Source: Gymnothorax reevesii
Taxonomy: Eukaryota > Chordata > Actinopteri > Anguilliformes > Muraenidae
Reading direction: 5' to 3'
Assembly: GCA_029721435.1 (NCBI GenBank)
Contig: CM056583.1
Coordinates: 93,541,575 to 93,605,574, forward strand
Length of the DNA stretch: 64,000 bases
The notes beneath the pieces are model-generated. The model worked only from the letters and a program-made list of their open reading frames with translations, searched no databases and was not told where the DNA came from. Below are positions 49,319 through 59,369 of this stretch, one piece after another; positions within the stretch are counted from its first letter, which is position 1, and every line of letters starts with the position of its first letter. The translations under genes were made by a program, and so were the position numbers.

Positions 49319-50988
49319 GTCAGGGTCATGGTTACCCACCAACTGTCAATAACAACCACTTACTCTGCTCCTGTAAGCTTCCCCAATAACAGTGAACAGC
49401 AAAAGCTGTCTTCTTCTCTGGTCCCTCACTTCAGGCAGTACCTGTTTAAAAACAGAACATTCCAGAGCTACTTTTCTGCTGTTGAATATTTCTCATTAGG
49501 TGTGGCCAAGGACAAAGCAATGGTTTTCATCTTACCCTTTTGCACTCACCAGCTCTCGCAATGCTAACACTTCAGGGTCCCAAAACATCTACAGATTACA
49601 CACAGTGTCTATTTAAGGTGGACTCAGTGATTTGTGCAGTTTTCTGCCATGTTTCACTGCAGCCGAATGGAGATGGCTTTCCGCTGCCACCACCAGAGCA
49701 GGCTCTCTGTGGTGACCTGACACAGGAGTCCAGTTGGGTGAAGACGGACGGTTTATATGGCAGAAGTAGCCTGTTTTGGCTGTATGTGTTGTTTTTCGCT
49801 CCACTCCTGCCCTCTCCATCTCTGCGCTGTCGCCGTGAGCGCGCCTGGCCCAGGCAGGAAGTGGTGAAATGCTCCTTTGCATCGTTCGGAGAGGTGCTGC
49901 CGGCCTGCTGCGCTTAATGCCTCTCAGCCTGGGGTTTTGTGTCACTGTAATGTGTTTGTGTCTCTTGGATGTCTGTATGTGTTTGTTAATAAATCCCATT
50001 TGCTTGGCTGTTTTATCGATGGTTTTCTCTGGTTTTGGGTCAGTGGTGCAGTATTGTTTGCCTCATGAGGGGGGCGTTGTACAGCGGCAGGCTGTTACAC
50101 TTTTTCAAACTCTGCAGTCGCCTGTATTTTCACCTTTGCTAACCTACGAAGATTAAAAGGAGCCATGTCATGATTACTGCACATGCTCAGAGCTTCCATC
50201 CCAAGAGCGTGAATCATTATCTGATCTCCATCCCTGCCAATCCCTCTTCACTTTGCATTGTATTTATACGTTTTAGTTTCTCTGGCATTATGCCTATTAA
50301 GGAGTTTTCTATGGAAATTAAAGGGCTCAAAGCAATATTTTAAGCTTTAGCCAAGGGATATGAAGAATGTGAGCTGGTTTGCCATCGCCAATAATCATAA
50401 AAGAAGAAAAATAGCTTCTTGATTTTGACTTGCAGTTGAGCGGATTTACTTTGTTCAGAGTTATGAGCACTCGCAGAAATCGTGACACGGCTCCTTTAAC
50501 ATTACCATAGTATTGAATGAATTTAGCTAGAATGATGTGTTATTGAGCCTGTGGTGTTGACTCACTGCACACTATCTCAGCTGATTCTCAGCCTGTAGAG
50601 TAAGATTCTGAACGCAGTAATGCTCACCCCGTTTACTCACTCATCTGTGTGGGGGAAGCAGGCAGCTTTGGCATCAGTGTGAAATTCTTTCTTCATCTGA
50701 GCCTTCCAGTCAGGGGAGTCAGTGCGGATATTTACCATGGTGTCGTTCCTCCTCTGATCCCTCAGCCGTCGGCCTGCGTCTGAGTTTTGCTCTTTTGGTC
50801 TGACTGCCCTGCTGACGCTAGTCCTGCCCGCTCAGCTGAACCATTCAAATGAGCCAAAGCTGTAAATCAAAGCAACTCTTCCTCTGTGGTCAAAGCTCAT
50901 TCTCCAGAACAGAAGTGATGCCCTCTGGCTGTAAAGTCCTGAGCGATTCGCATATCTTCTACTTTCAGTGTGTCTTTTAATGGTCATG
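49319..50988. other. intron, nothing recognised
   Basis: About 1.7 kb of unique-looking intron. Reading on past the donor at 49319 gives an open frame to 49567, but it loses ULK similarity at once and is not exon. Confidence 0.55.
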
Positions 50989-51292
50989 TACAGTGCTGTG
51001 AAAAAGTATTTGCCCCCTTCCTGATTTCTTCTTTTTTCGTATATTTGTCACAAATGTTTCAGATCATCAAGCAACTTATAATATTAGACAAAGACAACCC
51101 GATTAAATACAGATAGTAGTTTTTAAATGATGATTTCATTTATAAAGGGTAAAAATCTGTCCAAACCTTCTTGGCCCTATGTGAAAAAGTAATTGCTCCC
51201 TAAATCCTAATAACTGGTTGTGCCACCCTCAGCGACAACAACTGCAATGAGTCTTTCAATCACTGTGGAAGAATTTTGGCCCTCTCTTCTTC

Positions 51293-53076
51293 TTAATAAT
51301 AATAATAATAATAATAATAAAAATAATAATAATAAAAAAATAATAATATTATTATTATTATAAATGTTTTTTTTAGCACCTTTCAAGCAATACAGCACAA
51401 GGTGCTTCACAAGCAGGTAAAATACATGTACATAAAAGCTATAAAACAAAATGGGGAAAGTAGGGAATTAAACATCAAAATGGGAAGAATTACGATCATC
51501 AAAGGAGACATACATGAAAACACACCCATAAAAAGAATTTTAACCGTAAAATCAGCAAAAGCAAGCCTAAAAAATGAGTCTTTTAAAGAGATTTAAAAGA
51601 CAATTGAGACTCAGCATTTCTTATGTTGTTTGGGAGGCTGTTCCAGAGAATTGGAGCCTTAACCGAGAGGCTCCATCACCCTTTGTTTTTTCCTTGGACT
51701 CTGGAACAGCCAATAATGCTTGCTTGGAGGATCTTAGCAATCTTTTTGGTCTGTACGGATTTAAAAGCTCACTTATATACTCTGGTGCCATGCCATGGAG
51801 TGCTTTGAAGGTAATCAACAGAATTTTGAAATCAATTCGGAATTGTACTGGCAGCCAGTGCAAAGATGCCAAAATTGGAGTAATGTGGGCTCTTTTATTT
51901 GTGTTAGTGAGCAATCTTGCTGCTGAATTTTGAATCACTTGCAGTTTGTTCAAAAATTTCTTATTCAGACAGGTAAATAATGAGTTGCAATTGTCTAATC
52001 TTGAGGAGATAAAAGCATGAATAATTTTTTCTGTATCTTCAAATGACAGAACAGACCTAATTTTAGCTATGTTGCGGAGTTGCAAATAGCATGACTGTAC
52101 AAGCTTCTTTACGTGGAGCTCAAATTTGAGTTCAGTATCAAATGTCACACCGAGATTTCGGGAAGAGGGCCTAATATTAGAAGCAAGAGTTCCAAGTGAT
52201 GATTGGATTTTATCCGACACAAACTTTGGACCAAGTATAATGACTTTGGTTTTATTTGAGTTTAACTGCGATAAATTATTAGACAACCAATTTTGAACAT
52301 CAGCTTAACAGTCATGCAAGACCAACACATTGCTGAAATCAGAGGATTTTACTGAAATATACAACTGCGTGTCATCAGCATAACAGTGAAAACCTATTTT
52401 ATGCTGACGAATAATAAAACCCAGAGGTAACATATAAATACAAAACAATATAGGCCCAAGTATGGAGCCTTGAGGTAAACCAGAGGTATGCAGCACAGAC
52501 AAGGATACATGTTCACCGATGGAAATCAAAAATTTTCTGTTCGACAGATAGGAAGAGAACCATTTCAAAACCGTCCCTGAGAGCCCAACCCAATTTTTCA
52601 GCCTATCAATCATGATGACATGATCAACTGTATCGAAGGCAGCAATGATGTCCAAAAGCACAAGTAATGAGCATTTGCCAGAGTCAGCATTCATCAAAAG
52701 ATCATTAGTGACCCTGAGAAGAGCCGTTTCTGTACTGTGCTGACGTCTAAAGCCTAATTTGAAATTTATCAAAAATATTGGTGGCTTCCACCACTTCTAA
52801 AAGTTGCTTTGTGACCACTTTTTCCAAGACTTTCGAAATAAAAGGCAATTTTGATATTGGTCTAAAATTACTAAGAATGGCTAGATAAAGATTTGGTTTT
52901 TTTTTCTTGAAGTTGTTGAATGCAGGCAATCTTAAAATAGTCTGGATCACAGCCAGTGGGAAGATATTTGTTTACCACAGAAAGCAGGGCCAATAGCAAA
53001 CATTAATTCTTTAAGGAGCCTAGTGGGTATAATATCCAAGGGACTGGATGAGAGTTTCACATGTATCAGTAAAATC
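51293..53076 (-). pseudogene. L2-like LINE, 5'-truncated, broken
   Basis: On the - strand, fragments of reverse transcriptase appear in order: SSSPLDIIPTRLLKE, then GFRRQHSTETALLRVTND, LLDIIAAFDTVDH, TSGLPQGSILGPILF, HCYADDTQLY (the catalytic YADD), and the C-terminal LHWLPVQFRIDFKILLITFK block ending near 51621. Stops separate the frames. The 3' end runs into an AAT microsatellite (51296-51362), common for L2 tails. There is no endonuclease part. It is dead. Confidence 0.85.
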
Positions 53077-53126
53077 CTGTTTAAGGTCATGCCACTGAAT
53101 CTCAATATGATTAAACCCTGACTTTG

Positions 53127-53404
53127 ACGCGGTAGTGCAGTGGTCAAGTAGGCTTGACTTGAGATCGTAAGGTCCTGAGTTCTAGGCCCGGCCACGGCCT
53201 TCTTGGGCAAAAGACTTTACTCCTCACTCCACCCAGGTGTATAAATGAGTACCAGCAAATAGGCAGGGAAACTTGTCTTAGAGCTGGGGGGAGTACCTGT
53301 GATGGACTGGCATCCCATCCAGGGGGAGTAGTAATGTAGTCATGCCATGGAAACCAGGGATAAGCACCGGCCCGATGGGTCACTAGGCTCGTACAGGCTT
53401 ACTT
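53127..53404 (+). mobile_element. tRNA-derived SINE
   Basis: It begins GCGGTAGTGCAGTGGTCAAG, a tRNA-like head, followed by TTGGGCAAAAGACTTTACTC, CACCCAGGTGTATAAATGAG and GATGGACTGGCATCCCATCC, the conserved body of a fish tRNA SINE. The flanks CTTTGAC (ending 53126) and CTTTGAC (ending about 53411) are a target duplication inside the Tc1 transposase. Confidence 0.75.
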
Positions 53405-54220
53405 CTTTGACAAGGCTACTCCAAAATCTTCATTTTGTTTTTTTTCCAGCCCTTCAGAGGGGGACTTGCTGGTGTGTTTCGGATCATTGTCCTGCTGCAT
53501 AATCCAAGTGCGCTTGAGCTCGAGATCACAATCTGATGATCGGACATTCTCCTTCAGGATTTTCTGGTAGAGAGCAGAGTTCATAGTTCCATCAATTACG
53601 ACAAGTGATTCAGGTCCTGAAGCAGCAAAGCAGCCCCAGACCATAACACTACCACCACCATGTTTGACTTTTGGTATGATGTTTTTTCAATGAAATACTG
53701 TGTTAGTTTTACGCCAGATGTAAATGGACACACACCTTCCAAAAAGTTCAACTTGTATCTCGTCAGTCCACAAAATATTTACCTAAAAGTCTTGGGGATC
53801 ATCAAAATGTATTTCGGCAAATGTGAGATGAGCCTTTGTGTTCTTTTTCCTCAGCAGTGGTTTTCGCCTTGAAACTCTCCCATGGATGCCATTTTTGCCC
53901 AGTCTCTTTCTTATTGTTGAATCATGAACACTGACTTTTACTGAGGCAAGTGAGGCCTGCAGTTCTTTATTTGTTGTTCTGGCTTCTTTTGTGAGCTCCT
54001 GGATGAGTGGTTTATGCGCTGTTGGAGTAATTTTGGTAGGCCGGCCACTCCTGGGAAGGTTCACCACTATTCCAAGTTTTCTCCATTTGCGGATAATGGC
54101 TCTCACCGCGATTCGCCGGAGTCCCAAAGCCTTAGAAATGGCTTTGTAACCCTTTCCAGACTGATAGATGTCAATTTCTTTGTTTCTCATCTGTTCTTGA
54201 ATTTCTTTAGTTCGCGCCAT
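53405..54220 (-). pseudogene. Tc1 transposase pseudogene
   Basis: It starts at 54220 with MARTKEIQEQMRNKEIDIYQ and a first helix-turn-helix (KGYKAISKALGLRRIAV), then LPRSGRPTKITP and a second DNA-binding part. A stop follows FDDPQDF near 53783. The next frame has GGSVMVWGCFAASG and QQDNDPKHTS, the second catalytic Asp. The C-terminal catalytic Glu is lost to the SINE and LINE insertions. Confidence 0.88.
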
Positions 54221-54493
54221 GATGTTTTGCTTTTCGAGATCTTTTAGCCTATTTCACTTTGTCAGACAGGTTCTATTGTGATTTCTTGAACTGCAGTATG
54301 AATTTTTACATTGGGAAATGTTTTTTTATTTCAGAATGACTGAATGCACCTTTAATTATCTCAAATGCCAAGAGCTCCTCTCCTGGTTCACCAGTAGAAG
54401 CTCTTGTTCTGCTAAGGTTTACATTGTAAAGTAAAGGTGCTGTAAAGATGGCCCTTTGAGTGCTGACACAGTGCCCTCCTCTCCTGACCGCAG

Positions 54494-54675
54494 CACGAGC
54501 AGTCGGAGCTTTTGCGCAGCCTGCGTTTCACACTGGCCTTTGCCCATTGCGTTGTGGAGATCGCTGGTGGTAAGGGGAGCTCGGCGGAGACCGGCAGCCC
54601 TCCTCCTGCCCCTGTCCTGCACCAGCCGCAGAGCCTGGTGGCCGACCAGATCAGCCTCCTCAGCCGAGACTGGAG
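54494..54675 (+). CDS. ulk1: ulk1 exon: first EAT-domain helices
   Basis: 182 bp reading HEQSELLRSLRFTLAFAHCV, then VEIAGGKGSS, ..., SLVADQISLLSRDW plus AG. It matches human LRGLRFTLLFVQHVLEIA and ESVVADQISLLSREW. These helices belong to the tandem MIT-like EAT domain that binds ATG13 and membranes. Acceptor GACCGCAG, donor GGAG|GTGAGA. The next exon is not in the window, so the following intron is longer than 9.3 kb. Confidence 0.96.
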
Positions 54676-54878
54676 GTGAGAGTTGTGCGCCTGTGTGAGC
54701 ACTGTGTCCCATCACACGCTGTGTTCTCCCCCATAATTACACATTAACACTGAAAAACCTTTCTCCGAGACGAGGCCAGATTATTGAGCCTTTGTCACTA
54801 GTTTAACTGCCTCACTGCACTGGAGCTGAATGCTTTACATTAGTTATAGTAAAGTGTGCTTTTCTATTTAAAGCTCAT

Positions 54879-56573
54879 ACATTCCTGGGCAAAAAAAAAG
54901 GGCCACGCCCAAAATGGCATAATGCTAAGTTTTTATTGGTCTCAAAAACACATAATTGGCCAGAAAATGAGCAAGAATAAACAAGTGGACTCGAGACCTT
55001 CTGTGCCACTGTTTCCTCATTAATATTCGTGGCAGTGACATGTTTGGGGAAGAGATGAGGGAGATTCACTTTTGCAGCGCTCTGTTTTCCTGCCTGCGCT
55101 AAGAGAAATACTTGCTCTAAAATTAAAGCTTTTGCACCTCAAAGGATTGCACAGAGTGAAAAGGGCATTTGTCAAAGCAAAGTTGGCACCATACAGTTTT
55201 CACGTTGCAGACCTTGTTTGCGTTTTGACCCACCCAAACCACCTTTTAACACAAATGCTGTGGCTCTTTGGTAGTTTCATTGGCCTGAACTGCAGCTGTT
55301 TGCAGATACACACACATTCGTCCCCACTCTCAGTTTAGGGCCCATCCACACCAGAACAATATTTTTGAAAATGCATAATTATTTTATCGTTTCGGCCTTG
55401 TGTCCCCACGGAGACCGCGAAAACGCAGCCTGAAAACAATATTTTTTGAAAATGGGTTCCAGAGGGTTCCCTCCGCTAAACTGGATTGGAACGACCCTAC
55501 AAGTGGCAGCCATTTTACATCCAGGAGTTTTTGGGGATTCCCGTCTCGATTGGAGGTCGAGTGAACAGGACGAAACAAGCATTTTTTCGGATTGGAACGC
55601 AGTTCAGGAAGAAAGGAAATGGGAGGGGCGAAGCCTCCTGAGGCGGGAAATGGGAGGGGCGAAGCCTCCTGAGGCAGGAAATGGGAGGGGCGAAGCCTCC
55701 TGAGGCAGGAAATGAACAGGCGTCAAAGACAGGAAAAAGCTTGGAAAATCTGTCAGCAGAATAAAAAACTGCAGAAAATAGAACAACTCTTTCAAAAAGA
55801 AAAATCACCAGAAGGCTTTCGAATGCAGGTTTTGTGTTGAGCAGGTGTTTTTAAAAAGAGCCATTGCTGTCTCAGAAAAACATAAAAGATTTAAGTTTTC
55901 GGTAGAATATGGAAAGTGGTTCAGTCGCATTGTGTGGAGTGATCAATCACGATCTGAGTTCCATGGTGATGCTCATCTTCGAAGATCTGGTGAGAAACAT
56001 GGTGAAAAGCATCTTTACCTCAGTTAAACCTGGAGGAAGGACTTGGCATGCGGAGCCTTTTCAGCTGCTTGGGAGCACAGGAGAGTATTTATGATTAGCT
56101 CATCTCTCATTTTTCTCAAAAGGGGAATGATGTTATTTTACAGCAAAGTGATATTCCTGCCCAAAGTGCGAAGTCCACCAAGAAATGGTATGAGAACAAC
56201 TTCAGCAGACTCATGATTTGGCCTAGTCTGAGTCCACATTTGAATGATACAGAAAATTTTTGGTCGCTAAATTCAGATGAACCAAAAAACAATTTTAAAT
56301 GTCTAATCAACTGAAGCCATCAACACTGATTGGAACAAAATTGGTCTCTACTTTCTGTAAAAAAAAAAAAGAAAAAAAAAAAAGATATTTGCAAATTCAC
56401 TCACAAGGTTTAAACGTAAAGAATTTGAAAGGTGAAAGCAAAATGAAACTATGGGACCTAATCCATTAGTTTAATTGCTAATTTCCTGTCAAATGTTTTT
56501 GTTTTTTGTTAAGACCATTGAAAGCTGAGTATTTCGCTATTTTGAGTTAATTTTTATATGCTTAGGAGTGTAC
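54879..56573 (+). mobile_element. decayed Tc1-like transposon
   Basis: The ends ACATTCCTGGGCAAAAAAAA (54879) and ATATGCTTAGGAGTGTAC (to 56573) are roughly inverted. Transposase traces on the + strand: IAVSEKHKRFKFSVEYGKWF and WSDQSRSEFHG near 55863-55965, QQSDIPAQSAKSTKKWYENN near 56140, and SPHLNDTENFWSL near 56240. Sequence at about 55330-55790 is inserted, including three 31-bp repeats (GGGAGGGGCGAAGCCTCCTG at 55621, 55652, 55683). Confidence 0.7.
55853..56300 (+). pseudogene. Tc1 transposase pseudogene, catalytic part
   Basis: Frames with stops and frameshifts hold the first catalytic Asp region (VWSDQSRSEF), a decayed QQSDIP where QQDNAP-like sequence is usual, and a decayed SPHLNDTENFW where SPDLNPIENLW is usual. 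The N-terminal DNA-binding part is not recognisable. Not functional. Confidence 0.7.
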
Positions 56574-56779
56574 CTTTATGGAAGTATCATGTAAGTAGTG
56601 GGTGAAGATGCTATGCACTTCCTGTCAAAAAGCTTATGTTTTAATCAAATTTAAAAAAACACTTTTAATGTATGTAAAACTAAAATGGCACAAGGTAAGA
56701 TGGAAAGTCTGGGATGTCAAGAAGAGTTTGTCATTTCACTGAACAAATGGGCCACATTTTAGAGTAAAAAGCCATGCTT

Positions 56780-57806
56780 GAGTAATTAAAGCAGCACTAT
56801 GTAGTTTTTTACACTCTCAAATATTCATTTCCAAGATCACTCTGGCGATACATCAACTCACAATAGGTTGAATGACACCTTTGTCATGGCTCGATCGCCC
56901 CTGCATCGCCTTCGCTGGCACGATGTAACTTCGGGTTTTGGGTAGGAACCCAGGCCCAGCAAGAACTACAAAACTTACTCCCTGCTTTACGGCAGACGTC
57001 ACACAATCCCCCTACCCCACGCCTCTCAAGACCAGCGAGTGAACGTAGAATGAAGCAGAGTCGAAAGTGGTTGTAATGGCTGAAGCGGTGAGGAAACCGT
57101 AGAAGGTAAAGGTGTTGTTGGAGGAGACATTTAAGAGAAAACGTGAAAGCGATAAAATAAGGGCCAGGAACAGGGTCAACACTGGACCGGCTTTCACTCG
57201 CTGGCGAGAGCCGGAGCAGAAGGGGGGGTGTCTGACCGATGGCACCTGGCGTTTTTACTGTTGGACAAGTAAGTACAAATTGTTTGCTAATTACCTTAAT
57301 CATTCATTCTAGATTTAGTTCTAGTGCGTTCGAACTTGCTTTGTGTCAGGCTGTCATTGAAATCATCTCGTATCCCGTTTATGCTCAGTCAAATAATAGT
57401 CTACAGCGATTTATCTATCTGACATGCTAGCTAGTTGTCATGCTATCGCTAGCTGGCAAACTTTGCTAAACTAGTCGCCAGTCAAAATGGTTGACCATAA
57501 ACTGCACTTCACTCCCGAATAAAATACTAAAGGTATAAGATTTGTTGTGTTTGATTTCGGAAGGATAAGGTAATGGTCTGAGTTGGCAGGTACTCATGTC
57601 GTTTCAGGGATTTTTCCGCCAGTTCCCTGCCGCTCTCTCGGTTCTGTCAGCTGTAGCTATTCCTGCAGGTGATACAATGTGCAGACGTGTCTCAGTCAAA
57701 TGTTGTTTTTTCAACCATGCGGATTTACCTGCGAGGCTTCACATCATAGGTTACAAAACTGATTACCTTTGGACAAGCATTCCATCACAGCAAGACTAGG
57801 AAAAAT
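56780..57806. other. repeat-derived region with short coding trace
   Basis: It starts near GCAGCACTATGTAGTTTTTT, a common fish repeat end. At about 57112-57290 a + frame reads RKRESDKIRARNRVNTGPAF, then TRWREPEQK, a motif I associate with N-terminal parts of fish transposon proteins. A GT donor-like site follows at 57270. The family is not identified and the rest is unexplained. Confidence 0.35.
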
Positions 57807-58053
57807 GAAAGTTACGACTGTAACTACGGTTCTATGAGTCCCGGATTGAATATCACCGCTCGCGCAAGCGCATGTCGAGTACAAATAACAACGTCACCCG
57901 TGACCCCTGCATGACTCCTGGAAGGCTATATCTTCCGGTGTGCGCAGGGTTCGGTTCCTAGAAACTACTCGCGAGAGCACGAGGCTTCTGAGTGACCGAA
58001 TGTCCTGGCGGTCATCCGGGACTCATAGAACCGTAGTTACAGTCGTAACTTTC
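57807..58053. repeat. DIRS terminal hairpin, 39-base perfect arms
   Basis: The left arm begins GAAAGTTACGACTGTAACTA and the right arm ends GTTACAGTCGTAACTTTC. The arms are exact reverse complements over 39 bases, with a 169-base loop containing GCTCGCGCAAGCGC. It lies just past the recombinase stop, where the DIRS 3' terminal repeat belongs. Confidence 0.92.
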
Positions 58054-58145
58054 CTTCTATTTCGTCCCTTTATGACCGCCAGGCGGTGCTTAAAGCACTG
58101 GATGACATATACCAACAACGTCACAGATACCTAGAAGCAGATACC

Positions 58146-59369
58146 TCAGTGACTGGAGGCAGAAGAAGCTGGGAGCAGGACCACACCCATCGGGTGGGGA
58201 GAAGCAACGTTGATTCTGTAAAAGCGGGCAAAAGTGTTAGGCGACGTCCAGGAAGCCGCCGCACAGATGTCTTCCAGAGGTACCCCCTTGAGGGCAGCCC
58301 ACGAAGCAGAGATACCCCTGGTGGAGTCGCACTTTACGTCTGGTGGCAAGGAACGGCCACTGACTCCATAGGCATGTTTAATCGTCTGGAACACCCAGTG
58401 GGAAAGACGTTGTTTCGAGAGAGCACAACCTCGATTGGGCCCACTGTAACAAACAAAAAGCTGCTCCGATTGTCGCACGGATGCTGTAGCAGCAACATAA
58501 GCATCAAGAGCCCGTACTGGGCACAGCAGGCTCGACCCATCCTCGGCTGAGGGAGAGTTGAAACGGGCGAGCTGGATTGGCCGATTGACATGTGTCCGTG
58601 GCAATACTTTGGGGAGAAATGCCGCGTTTGGCCATAGTGTAACCTCCGAACCATCCGGGTTCCATCTAAGACAGGACTCACTGACTGACAGGGCATGTAA
58701 TTCCCCAACTCTCTTGGCTGATGTTACAGCAAGGAGAAAGGCAGTTTTCATTGACAGCCATTTCAGGTCCGCTCGAGCTAAAGGCTCAAAGGGTGGAGCA
58801 GACAGGGCACCTAGGACCAGGGACAGGTCCCACACTGGGGCCCTTGGAGCTCTTGGAGGGTGCAGCCTCAAAGCCCCTCTGAGGAAGAGAGACACCAACC
58901 GGTGGCATCCCACAGTAGCAATGTCAACTAAGGCATGTCGTGAGGAAATGGCTGCCACATACACCTTCAAAGTGGAGTGAGCACGACCACCATCCAGGAG
59001 GGACTGAAGGAACTCCAGGATCATAGCCACAGAGCAAAGGGCAGGATCCTCTGCCCTGCCCGCACACCAGGCAGAGAAACGCCTCCATTTACTTTCATGA
59101 TGAAGACGAGTGGATGCTGCACGGGCGTTCATGATGGTTGCCTGAATGGGCTCGGTACAGCTCGTCAGGAGAGGGTTGGGCCCCGCAACGGTCAGACCCA
59201 TAGCTGGAGGCGGCTGGGGTTGGGATGCCAAACCTGACCCCCCAGCTATGACAGAAGGTCTTTCCTCTCTGGGAGGCGCCATGGAGAGCTGCAACAAAGC
59301 CTCCGCAGCATCGGAAACCAAGATCTCCCTGGCCAAAAGGGGGCCACCAGGAGGAGCCTGTGGCCCCAC
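58146..59369 (-). CDS. DIRS tyrosine recombinase
   Basis: 407 residues. After a ~75-residue lead that overlaps RNase H in another frame, the core-binding part (ESKWRRFSAWCAGR) and catalytic part follow. The first catalytic Arg is in SAKRVGELHAL. The HxxR box reads KCDSTRG, with Asp where AHSTR has the catalytic His. The ending ASWTSPNTFARFYRINV holds the nucleophile Tyr. The frame is open to the stop at 58146. The His-to-Asp change should impair strand transfer. Confidence 0.9.
   Translation of the reverse strand: MGPQAPPGGPLLAREILVSDAAEALLQLSMAPPREERPSVIAGGSGLASQPQPPPAMGLTVAGPNPLLTSCTEPIQATIMNARAASTRLHHESKWRRFSAWCAGRAEDPALCSVAMILEFLQSLLDGGRAHSTLKVYVAAISSRHALVDIATVGCHRLVSLFLRGALRLHPPRAPRAPVWDLSLVLGALSAPPFEPLARADLKWLSMKTAFLLAVTSAKRVGELHALSVSESCLRWNPDGSEVTLWPNAAFLPKVLPRTHVNRPIQLARFNSPSAEDGSSLLCPVRALDAYVAATASVRQSEQLFVCYSGPNRGCALSKQRLSHWVFQTIKHAYGVSGRSLPPDVKCDSTRGISASWAALKGVPLEDICAAASWTSPNTFARFYRINVASPHPMGVVLLPASSASSH

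Larger units (their letters stand above)
50989..54290 (-). mobile_element. Tc1-like remnant with nested LINE and SINE
   Basis: It begins TACAGTGCTGTGAAAAAGTA at 50989, the end of a common fish Tc1-like family, and continues with GCTCCCTAAATCCTAATAAC. The Tc1 sequence breaks at about 51292, resumes at about 53080 (TTAAGGTCATGCCACTGAAT), breaks again at about 53126 and resumes at about 53405. The first gap is an L2-like LINE, the second a SINE. The far end of the Tc1 element is missing beyond about 54290. Confidence 0.85.
19..54675 (+). other. ulk1: ULK1-type kinase gene, partial, 14 exons
   Basis: This is the host gene, split into 14 coding exons listed separately. ULK1 is the serine/threonine kinase that starts autophagy in a complex with ATG13, FIP200 and ATG101. 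Joined exons give kinase C-lobe end, then a long Ser/Pro-rich linker, then the start of the EAT domain. ULK1 rather than ULK2 is supported by the STSHLASPP segment, RLHSAP, VFTVGSPP and the LLLKAAFG block. All splice sites are AG/GT and all phases agree across junctions. The 5' exons (most of the kinase domain) and the 3' exons (rest of EAT) lie outside the window. Human ULK1 has extra linker sequence around its VGTIPE motif that I did not find between the exons at 27326 and 35117. Paralogue (a or b) cannot be decided. Family comparison is from memory. Confidence 0.9.

Noticed and set aside
49319..49567. Extension of the ulk1 exon past 49318
   Set aside because: Similarity to ULK1 stops exactly at a good GAG|GTCAGG donor, and the next exon joins in phase 0.
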